From NCBI GenBank assembly GCA_002778785.1, contig PEZS01000013.1, positions 45,448 to 109,447 of the forward strand: DNA of 64,000 nt, given 5' to 3'. The notes below the pieces were generated by a model that saw nothing but the letters and a program-made list of their open reading frames with translations, did not search any database and was not told the DNA's origin. The position numbers were made by a program, and so were the translations under genes. The DNA comes from Bdellovibrionales bacterium CG10_big_fil_rev_8_21_14_0_10_45_34. Lineage in GTDB: Bacteria > Bdellovibrionota > Bdellovibrionia > Bdellovibrionales > 1-14-0-10-45-34. This document shows, piece after piece, positions 8,338 to 16,357 of the stretch. Within the stretch, counting starts at the first letter, position 1. Every line of letters starts with the position of its first letter.

Positions 8338-9141
8338 ATGCGTAAATTTTTATTCTGTAGTGCCATTCTGATAGCCGGGTATTCGAGCGTCCAACAAACG
8401 GCGGAAGTAAATAGGACAATCGCACAGGTAGCCTCACCGCCCCGAGCTATCACTGCAGATGCCTGTCTGTTAGAGGTGCAGAAGGACCTCAATTTTGTAG
8501 CCGCAGTTGCTGAGCGAACTGATCAAGGCGGACTAGCCGAGCGCCTCATTGTTGCAGTCAAGGTAGCCGTCAAAAATGGCCGGGTTTCTGATGCAAATAG
8601 ACCTCGCGATTTAGCCGAAGTATTAGAAGAGCTGGGGCGAGAAATCTATGGTGTAGATAAATTCTGCGAAAGAATAGAAAATACTGCGATTGATGGCATG
8701 ACAATCGTCACCTGTACTAGCCCGCTTTCGATTGACCCCGCAATCACAGACAACAATGCAGGCTTTGGGCAGAGTCAACAAATCTTCAAAACGTTTTTTC
8801 GTAACGAAGATTTTTTCTATGTTAAAGCCGAAAAGTACTTTACCACCGGCGGCGAGGGCGACCACCCAAGAGTTTTAGGTTTTTCAATAGAAAGCGAGTA
8901 CCATGTTCTCGATGGAGAATTATCTAAGCGTGACCGAGAAGCAGAACGAGACCCACACATCCGTCAGTTCGAACTTAAAGATGTTCTCGGCAGTGGCTTT
9001 TCGAGCTTTGGCTTTTCCCCATCGCGGTGGACAGCTAAGGATAAATCAACACTCGCTAATCGTCTCAGAAGTGGGAGTGTATTGAGAAAAATGCAGGAAA
9101 TGGGCGAACTAAGAGTCTGTAAAAAAGGCAAATTTCAATAG
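8338..9141 (+). CDS. secreted protein of unknown function
   Basis: 267 residues from an ATG preceded by a G-rich ribosome site (AGGGGG, about 7 nt upstream). Residues 1-20 form a signal peptide (FLFCSAILIAG). The mature part is a mixed alpha/beta soluble sequence with scattered Cys (about residues 43, 110, 122 and 261) that could pair in the periplasm. It has an Asp/Glu/Arg-rich patch around 205-215 (KRDREAERDPH). I recognise no family and it has no co-directional partner. Confidence 0.65.
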   Translation: MRKFLFCSAILIAGYSSVQQTAEVNRTIAQVASPPRAITADACLLEVQKDLNFVAAVAERTDQGGLAERLIVAVKVAVKNGRVSDANRPRDLAEVLEELGREIYGVDKFCERIENTAIDGMTIVTCTSPLSIDPAITDNNAGFGQSQQIFKTFFRNEDFFYVKAEKYFTTGGEGDHPRVLGFSIESEYHVLDGELSKRDREAERDPHIRQFELKDVLGSGFSSFGFSPSRWTAKDKSTLANRLRSGSVLRKMQEMGELRVCKKGKFQ

Positions 9142-9199
9142 TTGTGGCAAAAAACATTTAGCTTCCGTTGGCACCGCCAAGGTGAATCCTTTTGAACCC

Positions 9200-9337
9200 T
9201 CACTCATAAAACCCGAGAAGTACTTCGACATTACGATTCAATCTTCCTTGCACTCCATAACATACTCCACCCATGGCCCAAGCATCGAAACTTATAGTCA
9301 ATGCAAAACCGGCCAAAACTAACTTCGCAAACGTCAT
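9200..9337 (-). CDS. small secreted peptide, 45 residues
   Basis: From the ATG at 9337 it encodes MTFAKLVLAGFALTISFDAW followed by 25 more residues. CGGAGG stands about 5 nt upstream, a strong ribosome site. The first ~22 residues form a signal peptide (ends SFDAWA), leaving a ~23-residue mature peptide with one Cys. A longer in-frame version to 9475 would overlap the Fic remnant and has no ribosome site. Function unknown; short length lowers certainty. Confidence 0.5.
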   Translation of the reverse strand: MTFAKLVLAGFALTISFDAWAMGGVCYGVQGRLNRNVEVLLGFYE

Positions 9338-9354
9338 ATAACCTCCGTTTGTAT

Positions 9355-9750
9355 TAGGCAGATCATATCCATGCAATATTAATGAAGGGCACCCGAGGAC
9401 GTCATGCCACACCGGGAGAAACTCGTAAAAGCCAGAATTGGATTGGTTTTCCTGGCTGCACCCTCCGCGAGGCAATGTACGTCCCTCCTCCTAAGGAAAT
9501 GGAAAAATGTCTCACAGATCTAGAAAAGTATGTGCATTCTGCTCCGAAAAAACCTGTTCTTATTCAATGTGCATACATTCACTACCAGTTTGAAGCGATT
9601 CATCCTTTTTTAGACGGCAACGGCCGCTTAGGAAGACTTTTGATAATTTTTCTGACGATCGAGCGGGGGTTGCTGCCCCAGCCGATTCTCTATCTTTCAA
9701 GCTACTTTCACCGGTATCGAGGCGAGTACTATACACGGCTCTTTGAGGTC
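9355..9750 (+). pseudogene. Fic family protein, truncated at both ends
   Basis: The reading frame encodes the core of a Fic/DOC AMP-transferase: LMKGTRGRHATPGE, SQNWIG, a VPPP loop, FEAIHPFLDGNGRLGR (the catalytic HxFxDGNGRxxR motif, intact), then PILYLSSYFHRYRGEYYTRLFEV. Family homology is visible from about 9355, before the first ATG at 9382, so the N-terminal helices are missing. It stops abruptly near 9750, where reverse-strand TrmO coding begins, so the C-terminal domain is lost too. Fic proteins modify target Ser/Thr/Tyr hydroxyls with AMP. This copy is probably inactive, although an ORF continues to 9879 through antisense TrmO sequence. Confidence 0.8.
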
Positions 9751-9970
9751 AGTTGGTATTGTTTCGCGGACGACGCGCATCTCTGGCTATTTTTTCAGGT
9801 TCAACTTTATCCAAAAAAAATAAAATTTCAGCGTGCGAGAAATCAGAGAGCCCGAGCAAGGAGTCCGGCGAGAACCTAAAGGAATCAAGTTCTACTACTG
9901 CCGTTTCTGAACCCCAACTGTCGTCTAACATTTCTGACCTTGAAGAACGCACTCGACCAATAAGTTTCAT
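9750..9970 (-). pseudogene. TrmO/TsaA-like tRNA methyltransferase, 3'-truncated
   Basis: On the reverse strand the frame from 9970 (MKLIGRVRSSRSE; a further upstream ATG at 10012 is possible) reads DDSWG, VELD, GLSDFSHAEILFF, DKVEP and ARRPRNN. This is the N-terminal half of the SAM-dependent TrmO (YaeB/TsaA) fold. The expected continuation (GIFAQR..RPNPIG) is absent: a stop comes right after RRPRNNTN, exactly where Fic coding ends on the other strand. TrmO methylates t6A37 of tRNA. This remnant should not be functional. Confidence 0.75.
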
Positions 9971-10038
9971 AACAATATCATCGCTCGAACTTCTATTCAA
10001 TGTAGCATCCAATAAGTACCAAGTCCCTTTCTGAGGAT

Positions 10039-10076
10039 GGGACTTTATTGGGTTCTGAAAAAGGGACTTTATTGGG
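10039..10076. repeat. 14-bp direct repeat pair
   Basis: GGGACTTTATTGGG occurs at 10039-10052 and again at 10063-10076, 24 bp apart. The pair lies between the TrmO remnant and the end of the lipoprotein gene, and the second copy overlaps that gene's stop region. Confidence 0.7.
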
Positions 10077-10725
10077 AGTGATAAGGGACCGTCTTATCCA
10101 AAGACGATGGACGCTCTTCAGGAGGTATTGCCCCCTTTGATTGTGTTCCCAAATAAAGTAGGCCCGCCTCCACTCTATAGACATTCGATACATGTCGAGG
10201 CACCGTAGCACCATAACACATTAGATCGCCAGCCTGCGCGCGCACATCACGCATCTGATCAATAGTCCAATCAGAAATGCCGCAGAGGCTAATTGCATTT
10301 GCCGCAGTGGCTCCTGCAACTGTAGCAGCCCCAGCCTTAAGCGCCAAAAAATCCATTTCAATGTTTTGGCCACCATCTGTCGTAACGCTGTCTTTATCTA
10401 TTTTAATGGTACCAGACTCTTCAAAGTTAAATACTGCCTCCCCGGTGCAATCTGACGTGCCGAAGAGACGAGTTTGTCGATTCACGTTCGCACCTTCAAA
10501 GCGGTATGTTACCTGTTGCGACTTAATTGACGACTTTCCGAGAGTCATTACCCCTGTCAATAACGCGTCTATTGGCTTAGCCATACACTGAGAACCAAAG
10601 GTCTTTCCTTGTAAGTCGGTATCTTTTGCTGCCTCAACTACATTAGCAACAGGATTGTTGTTTTGATCTTTTTGACAACCCACAATTAGCGTTGACACAA
10701 ATAACATAGCAAATGCGCTTTTCAC
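10069..10725 (-). CDS. putative lipoprotein, unknown function
   Basis: 218 residues with a GTG start at 10725, preceded by AGGAGG. The signal peptide ends in LIVGC, a good lipobox. The mature part has an Asn/Asp-rich linker, then a beta-rich region (QVTYRFEGANVNRQTRLF, CTGEAVFNFEESGTI) resembling the short beta-barrel or lipocalin-like lipoproteins common in predatory and soil deltaproteobacteria. Four to five Cys may form disulfides. The C-terminus runs into the direct-repeat scar at 10039-10076, so the tail (ERPSSLDKTVPYHSQ) may not be ancestral. No family assigned. Confidence 0.65.
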   Translation of the reverse strand: MKSAFAMLFVSTLIVGCQKDQNNNPVANVVEAAKDTDLQGKTFGSQCMAKPIDALLTGVMTLGKSSIKSQQVTYRFEGANVNRQTRLFGTSDCTGEAVFNFEESGTIKIDKDSVTTDGGQNIEMDFLALKAGAATVAGATAANAISLCGISDWTIDQMRDVRAQAGDLMCYGATVPRHVSNVYRVEAGLLYLGTQSKGAIPPEERPSSLDKTVPYHSQ

Positions 10726-10741
10726 TTTGGCCTCCTAGGAC

Positions 10742-10773
10742 GTTTTTGTTCTTCTAAGTTTTTGTTCTTCTAA
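10742..10773. repeat. 16-bp perfect tandem duplication
   Basis: GTTTTTGTTCTTCTAA is repeated back to back at 10742-10757 and 10758-10773, just upstream of the lipoprotein start at 10725 on the reverse strand. It may lie in the promoter or 5' UTR. The ~300 bp from here to 11055 holds no convincing gene. Confidence 0.7.
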
Positions 10774-11054
10774 ATTGTTGCGCATCTTCAGCTGTATTTG
10801 ACTTTGGTACTCATGCGATCACAATGCAAAAAGCAGCCCATCTACAAAATGGCGCGTATTCGATTTGAGTGACTTGGCTCGGGGCCTTTTGGGACAACTG
10901 GTACAAAAAACACCAAATTTATTTTTAGCAAGTCTCTTCTTGAAAAGTATTTTGGAACACAGGAATTCGATACCTTCGCCCGTTGCCCTAGTTGATCCCC
11001 AACAGAAAATCTGTTTTCAAACCATCATAGAGTCTGCACTTTTTATGAAAAATA

Positions 11055-11903
11055 TTATTCCTGAGTTGAACGTAGCTCTTGAGTTGACTCATTTCTTACT
11101 TGTTCCCAGATTAAGACAGCGCGTTTCCGATTTGTTCCCCATCTATATTCACCGAAGGCACCGGTTTCTCTAATCACGCGGTGACAAGGGATGAGATAAG
11201 AAATTGCGTTTTGCCCTACGGCTGATCCGACGGCCCTCGATGCTCCCTTAGCACCTGCGAGCTTTGCCAAATGTGAATAAGAAACCACCGAACCTTCTGG
11301 GATACGCAGAAGAGCCTCCCAGACTTTGATTTGAAAAGGCGTGCCCCGTACAAAAAGTGATAGTTTGCCAGCACTAGATTTTTTAAACATTTGGCGAATC
11401 ACTTTGGCTGTTTCAGCTTTTGCGGATTTAAATGAGGCGTTTGGCCAAGATTCTTTCATTTGTGAAACTGCATCCGCCAAGCCTAAATCTACAAACGTCA
11501 AATGACAGACTCCCCGCTTTGTTACTCCTAAGAGACATTTACCAAACGGAGTCTCGTGAAATCCGTAGCGAATTTCAACACCAGAACCTTTTGCTTTGAA
11601 TTCTCCGGGAGTAACGGCTTCAATAGAAACAATTAGATCGTGAAGACGGCTTGGGCCCGACAAACCTGAATCTAAAGATGTCGACAGAATGTCGCGTGAC
11701 TCCGAAAGCAACTGCTTTGCGTGCCTCGCAGTCAAGTACTGAACGAAAGATTTGGGAGTAGCACCAGTCCATCGGCAAAAAAGCCGCTGAAAGTGGAACT
11801 CACTAAGCCCTGCTACATTAGACAATTCATGCAGTGAAGGTTGCGCCTTGTAATTTGAATCGAGAAATCTGATTACTTTTTCAATTCGCTCGTAGTCTGT
11901 CAT
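11055..11903 (-). CDS. bifunctional AraC-type regulator / methylated-DNA-protein-cysteine methyltransferase (Ada-like)
   Basis: 282 residues. Residues 1-85 form an AraC helix-turn-helix domain (LHELSNVAGLSEFHFQRLF..TGATPKSFVQ). Residues ~105-270 are an O6-alkylguanine-DNA alkyltransferase with the active-site PCHRV (YLIPCHRVIRETGAFGEYRWG) and the preceding SYSHLAKLAGAKGASRAVGSA. The N-terminal phosphotriester-repair domain of E. coli Ada, with its methyl-accepting Cys38, is absent, so induction by that route cannot apply. It repairs O6-methylguanine suicidally and may regulate its own or other genes. The gene is monocistronic. Confidence 0.92.
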   Translation of the reverse strand: MTDYERIEKVIRFLDSNYKAQPSLHELSNVAGLSEFHFQRLFCRWTGATPKSFVQYLTARHAKQLLSESRDILSTSLDSGLSGPSRLHDLIVSIEAVTPGEFKAKGSGVEIRYGFHETPFGKCLLGVTKRGVCHLTFVDLGLADAVSQMKESWPNASFKSAKAETAKVIRQMFKKSSAGKLSLFVRGTPFQIKVWEALLRIPEGSVVSYSHLAKLAGAKGASRAVGSAVGQNAISYLIPCHRVIRETGAFGEYRWGTNRKRAVLIWEQVRNESTQELRSTQE

Positions 11904-12097
11904 AAAAGTATCCTACAAAGTATGCGAAGCCTCAGACACCCGATTGTTGCGATTCTAACTATTTGATTTAGCAAGACAAATTGCGAGTTAGACTTCGTGC
12001 CTGTTCCATTTCCCATTCAAGACCGGGCCCCACCCAAATGTTATTAGCAAATTCGTCCAATCTTGTCTCTAAGGTTCTGGGCCCACTGGCATGAGAC

Positions 12098-12508
12098 TTA
12101 AACGTAAAACTCCATATCGTCGTAGGGTTCTTTTTTTGTTGCTACTATTCTTTGCTTCCAATCAGATGTGTGAATTTCGAGTTTGTGCCCATCTGGATCA
12201 AGAAAGTAAACTGATTCTCCTTCGCTGGTGTTCTTCTTCCAAATTTTTGCGCCGTCGGAATGGATCTGGTCAGACAACTTTTCAAAATCCGCCTTTGCTA
12301 CAGTAAAGGCTATGTGTGTGTATTCTTCGAGTGGCAGCTTCCGAGTTTGAGCATCAAGTGTTAGACATAGCCAATTGTCGCCGGCAAGGAGATACGCCCC
12401 GCTCTTCCATTTAGCCAAAGGCTTGCAGCCAAGCGTCGTCATATAAAAGTTAAACGATCGATCTAAGTCACCTACCGATAAAGTTACGTGATTGATGCCT
12501 TCAATCAT
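12098..12508 (-). CDS. fosA: FosA-type glutathione/thiol transferase (VOC superfamily), possible fosfomycin resistance
   Basis: 136 residues from the ATG at 12508, preceded by GGAGG. The start MIEGINHVTLSVGDLDRSF, AYLLAGDNWLCL, YTHIAF, NTSEGESVYFLDPDGHKLE and the PY.DMEF end follow FosA throughout. The metal ligands His7, His65 and Glu111 are all in place, as are the K-N-T-S-E-G-E-S loop residues that bind potassium and fosfomycin. FosA opens the fosfomycin epoxide with glutathione in a Mn2+/K+-dependent way. The context is chromosomal with no mobile element nearby, so a native detoxification enzyme is as likely as acquired resistance. Substrate is not proven. Confidence 0.85.
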   Translation of the reverse strand: MIEGINHVTLSVGDLDRSFNFYMTTLGCKPLAKWKSGAYLLAGDNWLCLTLDAQTRKLPLEEYTHIAFTVAKADFEKLSDQIHSDGAKIWKKNTSEGESVYFLDPDGHKLEIHTSDWKQRIVATKKEPYDDMEFYV

Positions 12509-12737
12509 TTTTTTGCCTCCGTGTTCAAAGCTCTCAAATTTGGAACTTAGTTTCCGCTTAGATGCGTGAAGCTTCTTGCAACTCGCCAAGTCAGAGAAGT
12601 CCCCTCGCTGCCGCTACTAAGACCCAGAAAAACGAACTGGACTAGACAATATTGGCTCTCTCGCGAAAACCTTATAGTATATGCCTCTACATCTCGCAAC
12701 TGAGTCCGCAGTTCGCTCTCTATGCGGGCACTTAACA

Positions 12738-13625
12738 TCACGAATCGTTCAACGTTGCTACAAAAAAGTCGTACGCATTTTTATAAAGAGAATCGGAGAT
12801 TTCAAGGTAGCGACTCTGAATGATATCTGTGTCAAAGACCTGGTCGTTCCAACTGCCCATACTACCGAATAGATCGCTCAGTACGGCAAATGCAATCACT
12901 CGCCTTGCGACCTCGAAATCAAAAGAAAGGCCCACAAACTCATCTAGCAGGCGGTGATATTCTTGAGATATCTGAACTCCCAGTTCTGAGAAGCCAAGTT
13001 GCTTAAGACCTTCATCCATTTGTTGTTGAGAGTTTCTCAGATGATGAAGATCCGGGTTTTGAAGAAAAAAAAGTGCTAAGGCAAAGGCCTCTGTAAAAGG
13101 GGTGTTCATTTCTTCAGAAAAACTACGCGCACGAATCACAACCTGCACGAGGTCGTTTTCAACAAGCTCAACTTCTTTGAGCGGTTTGACATTTTGGCTC
13201 GTTACCTCTTCAGAAATCCAAATATTGCTCCAGTTTATGAGATCAGAAACCTGATCCGTAAGATCAAGTTCAACCTCAGTACTAAATGCCCTGGCCCCGT
13301 CTTTTGTTTTCAGAACTAACACCAGACGTGACGTTCCTAAGAACGCTCCGGAGATTTGTTCTGGCATTTCATTGTCTGAGTAATCATATATACCGACTAC
13401 AAAATCTTCGATTTGCGATTTACGCAGCAGCTTCACACCTTCTATGAACGAACGATCCGTATTATCTTTAAAACGAAATCCTACCGAGTATCGACTTGGG
13501 ACAGATATTTCTTCGAGCTCAAAACCACGATGTTTTTTGCACTTATTAAAAAAGTTATCCATTTCTTCGGGGCGAGCTCGAATGGCCGCAACGGTCAGCG
13601 CAAAGGCCCAGTCTTCCATTTTCAT
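12738..13625 (-). CDS. hypothetical cytosolic protein
   Basis: 295 residues from the ATG at 13625 (MKMEDWAFALTVAAIRARPEE). A TTG nine codons upstream is possible, and neither has a clear ribosome site. There is no signal peptide or membrane segment. It is acidic, alpha/beta, with a helical C-terminal half (EYHRLLDEFVGLSFDFEVARRVIAFAVL). I recognise no family. The following ~125 bp to 13780 contain no gene. Confidence 0.6.
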   Translation of the reverse strand: MKMEDWAFALTVAAIRARPEEMDNFFNKCKKHRGFELEEISVPSRYSVGFRFKDNTDRSFIEGVKLLRKSQIEDFVVGIYDYSDNEMPEQISGAFLGTSRLVLVLKTKDGARAFSTEVELDLTDQVSDLINWSNIWISEEVTSQNVKPLKEVELVENDLVQVVIRARSFSEEMNTPFTEAFALALFFLQNPDLHHLRNSQQQMDEGLKQLGFSELGVQISQEYHRLLDEFVGLSFDFEVARRVIAFAVLSDLFGSMGSWNDQVFDTDIIQSRYLEISDSLYKNAYDFFVATLNDS

Positions 13626-13779
13626 ATTTAAAGAGTAAGTTAAAAGCCTCAAAACACCAAGAGCTAGATTGGTGCCTACAGTTTCTAAGCCTGATCATGT
13701 CCAGATGAAAGTCATATTATTCTTTTTTCTTGGCTCGTAGATCAATGCCTAAGATTTGAAATAGAATACCTTGGTGCCA

Positions 13780-14163
13780 TTAATCAGCACTTTCATCGAA
13801 GGTCTCTCTAGCCAGGTTGGTAAAGACGACGGTCACGAGTGCTGCCATAAAACTTAAGAAAAACGAGACTCCAAAAATAATTAAAAATGCTCCTACCCAG
13901 CGCCCACCAGTCGTAGTTGGAACTATGTCGCCATACCCAACAGTTGATACTGTGCAAATAGCCCACCAGAGGGCATCGCCATAGCCTGTTACGGTCGCAT
14001 TGGATAGATGCTCGAATTGAAAAAACAAGTAAGCCGCCACAACCATTATAAAGTTGCCAGCAAGTGCCAGGTAAATGAGTAATGGCGTCTTTACGGCGTC
14101 GAGCAAAACAACCGAGTACTTGGGTACATGGTGCTGAACAGAAAAACCAACCTTCTTTTTCAA
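13780..14163 (-). CDS. two-TM potassium channel
   Basis: 127 residues: a short cytosolic N-terminus, TM1 (about 27-48, LLIYLALAGNFIMVVAAYLF), a pore helix and selectivity filter TVSTVGYGDIVP (residues ~72-83), and TM2 (about 88-115). The TVGYGD filter is diagnostic of K+-selective Ion_trans_2 channels. There is no RCK/TrkA-N domain, so gating by ligand is not apparent. It would assemble as a tetramer in the inner membrane. It is about the size of a minimal KcsA-like pore and no partner gene is adjacent. Confidence 0.9.
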   Translation of the reverse strand: MKKKVGFSVQHHVPKYSVVLLDAVKTPLLIYLALAGNFIMVVAAYLFFQFEHLSNATVTGYGDALWWAICTVSTVGYGDIVPTTTGGRWVGAFLIIFGVSFFLSFMAALVTVVFTNLARETFDESAD

Positions 14164-14329
14164 GACCTCACCCCTTTGTTGCTAGCTTCCCTCCATCATC
14201 ACTGAGGCAGCAGTCTTTTGCAATTTTTTCGGGCTTTTGGTTGGCCCGGATGCTCAACATTGATGAGCCCAGACATAAGGAGTAACGTGAGGCAGCTCCC
14301 GGTGGCAGGAAGAATCAAAGGAAGGCCCC

Positions 14330-14794
14330 ATGAATAAAAAATCTCTTGTTGAACGTAGTTTGTTTTTTCGTAGGATTTTTAGGTTTGTACCTTTACTTTT
14401 TCTTAGCCTGTCTCCTTCGTTTCCTGAGTCGGCCTTTAGCTCCTCACAAGCCCATCCCGGCACATCCTCTGCGGAGTGCCAAATAAGGATCATCGAAAGC
14501 AGTCAACAGTTGGCTAAGCTTGCTTTGAGTAACGTTTGGCAAATCCCTAATATGGATGCCTTAAAACCATCAGAGTTGTTCGACCTAGTGGCGTTCAAAA
14601 GCCAAACTCCGGGAACGTACAATCAAATCTTTAAACTAACGTTATCTTCAAGTCGTCCGAATATGAAGGGCGTGAAGGCTGTCTTCCGCTATAGCGTGCA
14701 GGATGCCAGCCAAGTCATGGACGGCGACAGCTGCGAAGATTTTGTACTTACCGACTTTAACACCTTTTATCCGTCCAGGCCGAAGCTTCGATAG
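14330..14794 (+). CDS. secreted protein of unknown function
   Basis: 154 residues from an ATG preceded by GGAAGG. A basic N-terminus (ERSLFFRRIFR) and hydrophobic stretch (VPLLFLSLSPSF) form a long signal peptide ending near residue 40. The mature part (~115 residues) has two Cys and a helical start, then an ALSNVWQIPNMDALKPSELFDL region. It is convergent with the photolyase gene, with 21 bp between stops. No family recognised. Confidence 0.6.
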   Translation: MNKKSLVERSLFFRRIFRFVPLLFLSLSPSFPESAFSSSQAHPGTSSAECQIRIIESSQQLAKLALSNVWQIPNMDALKPSELFDLVAFKSQTPGTYNQIFKLTLSSSRPNMKGVKAVFRYSVQDASQVMDGDSCEDFVLTDFNTFYPSRPKLR

Positions 14795-14815
14795 TAGTTT
14801 TCTAGATAAAACCAC

Positions 14816-16246
14816 TCAGATCTTTTTAAAAAGTGCGATCGATTTGAGGCGCTGAGTTTTATGATCCACTATCGGATAAGGATAGTTCTTCCCCAGGTCA
14901 ACTCCTGCCTTCGTCAGCGAATCAGCCTTTGCTAGCCAAGGTGCGTGGATATCCTTTTCAGACAGCCGTGAGAGTTCCGGAACATGGGCTTTTATATACT
15001 CCCCTTTCGGATCGAATTTTTCAGACTGAGTGACCGGATTGAAGATTCTGAAATAGGGCTGAGCATCTGCACCCGTTGAGGCAGACCACTGCCAACCACC
15101 GTTGTTCGCCGCTAAGTCGAAGTCGAGCAAGTGCCGAGCAAAATACTCCTCGCCCCACCGCCAGTCACAAAGTAAATCTTTGGTTAAAAACATAGCCACA
15201 ATCATTCTTAGCCTATTGTGCATCCATCCCGTAGCATTGAAGTTTCTCATGGCGGCGTCTACAAGTGGGTATCCCGTTACCCCTTCGCACCATCTTTGAA
15301 AGTCTTCGCGCGCTCCCGGCCAATCTATTGCTGCGCACTCGGGCTTAAAAGCTGTGCGTACAACCTCAGGAAAGTTAAAAAGTATCATTTGGTAAAAATC
15401 TCGCCATATCAGTTCAGAGAGCCAGGTTTGTGAACCCGCACTCCGAGAGCTTTTTGCCACCCGAACACATTCCCTGATCGAAACCGTTCCGAATCGTAAA
15501 TGAACCGAGAGACCTGAAGTTGCCGCTTCTGCTGGAAAGTCTCGCTTCTTACTGTAATCGGAAATCACATCCGTAAAGGCCTTAAGGCGCTCAAGACCGG
15601 CCTTCTCACCAGCCTCTACCCAAAGGTTTGCTTTTTTAAAACCCAGCTCATTAATATCCACGAAACTCCGCAGGGACTTCGGAATTTGTGCCTGCGCCAA
15701 AGGCCCTTTTTTCACTATTCGGTGCTGAACTTCAGCGGCCTTAAACTCCTTTAACCATGCATTTTTATAAGCGCTAAAAACGCGAAATGGTGTTTTTTGT
15801 TGCGAAAGCACCTCGCGCTCCTCAAAGATCACATGATCCTTGAAGCTGCGAAACTCAACTCCGACTTCCTTCAGGTTTTCTTGAACTTTCTGATCGCGCG
15901 ACAACGCGTAGGGTTCATAATCCCGGTTCGTGCAGACGCATTTAACATTTAACTCTCTAGCAATCTTTGGTATTTCCTGGCAAGCTACGCCCCTTAGCAT
16001 GAGCAGATCTGTCCCCGCCTTTTGAAGCCTATTTTGAATCTGAATAAGACTTTCGACAATGAATGTGATCCGTCTGTCTGCCTTGTCTTGAAGGTTTTTG
16101 AGGATCTCTGAGTCAAAGAGGAAGGCAACATATACCCGCTCAAAATTGTGAGTCGCAAAACTAAGAGCCGAATGGTCCTGCAGCCGAAGATCTCTACGAA
16201 TCCAAACTAGCGCTGAAGTCGCAGCTGTGGTGGCATTTGAGCTCAC
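14816..16246 (-). CDS. phrB: deoxyribodipyrimidine photolyase (class I CPD photolyase)
   Basis: 476 residues, GTG start. The N-terminal photolyase-related domain begins ALVWIRRDLRLQDHSAL, typical of the antenna-binding Rossmann domain. The C-terminal FAD-binding domain shows ELIWRDFY, GYPLVDAAMRNFNATGWMHNRLRM, FLTKDLL..WRWGE and DLAANNGGWQWSASTGADAQPYFRIFNP, the standard signatures. Length matches E. coli PhrB (472). It splits cyclobutane pyrimidine dimers using FADH- and blue light. It starts about 110 bp from the divergent ABC transporter gene and appears monocistronic. Confidence 0.95.
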   Translation of the reverse strand: MSSNATTAATSALVWIRRDLRLQDHSALSFATHNFERVYVAFLFDSEILKNLQDKADRRITFIVESLIQIQNRLQKAGTDLLMLRGVACQEIPKIARELNVKCVCTNRDYEPYALSRDQKVQENLKEVGVEFRSFKDHVIFEEREVLSQQKTPFRVFSAYKNAWLKEFKAAEVQHRIVKKGPLAQAQIPKSLRSFVDINELGFKKANLWVEAGEKAGLERLKAFTDVISDYSKKRDFPAEAATSGLSVHLRFGTVSIRECVRVAKSSRSAGSQTWLSELIWRDFYQMILFNFPEVVRTAFKPECAAIDWPGAREDFQRWCEGVTGYPLVDAAMRNFNATGWMHNRLRMIVAMFLTKDLLCDWRWGEEYFARHLLDFDLAANNGGWQWSASTGADAQPYFRIFNPVTQSEKFDPKGEYIKAHVPELSRLSEKDIHAPWLAKADSLTKAGVDLGKNYPYPIVDHKTQRLKSIALFKKI

Positions 16247-16357
16247 AGTGGTCCGCCTATGTAGAAAATACTTTGATTTCTAAAAACACGACAAACTCGA
16301 AAACTTTTTTCGAAGAGGTTGCCGTGATCACTCATTACAATTATGTTCAGATTTGCT

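Noticed and set aside
8115..8492. 125-codon reverse-strand ORF spanning the tRNA-Pro gene
   Set aside because: It runs antisense through a perfect tRNA and into the 5' end of the next gene; a spurious frame.
10865..11173. 102-codon forward ORF between the lipoprotein and the Ada-like gene
   Set aside because: TTG start without a ribosome site, overlapping the 3' end of a well-supported gene on the other strand.
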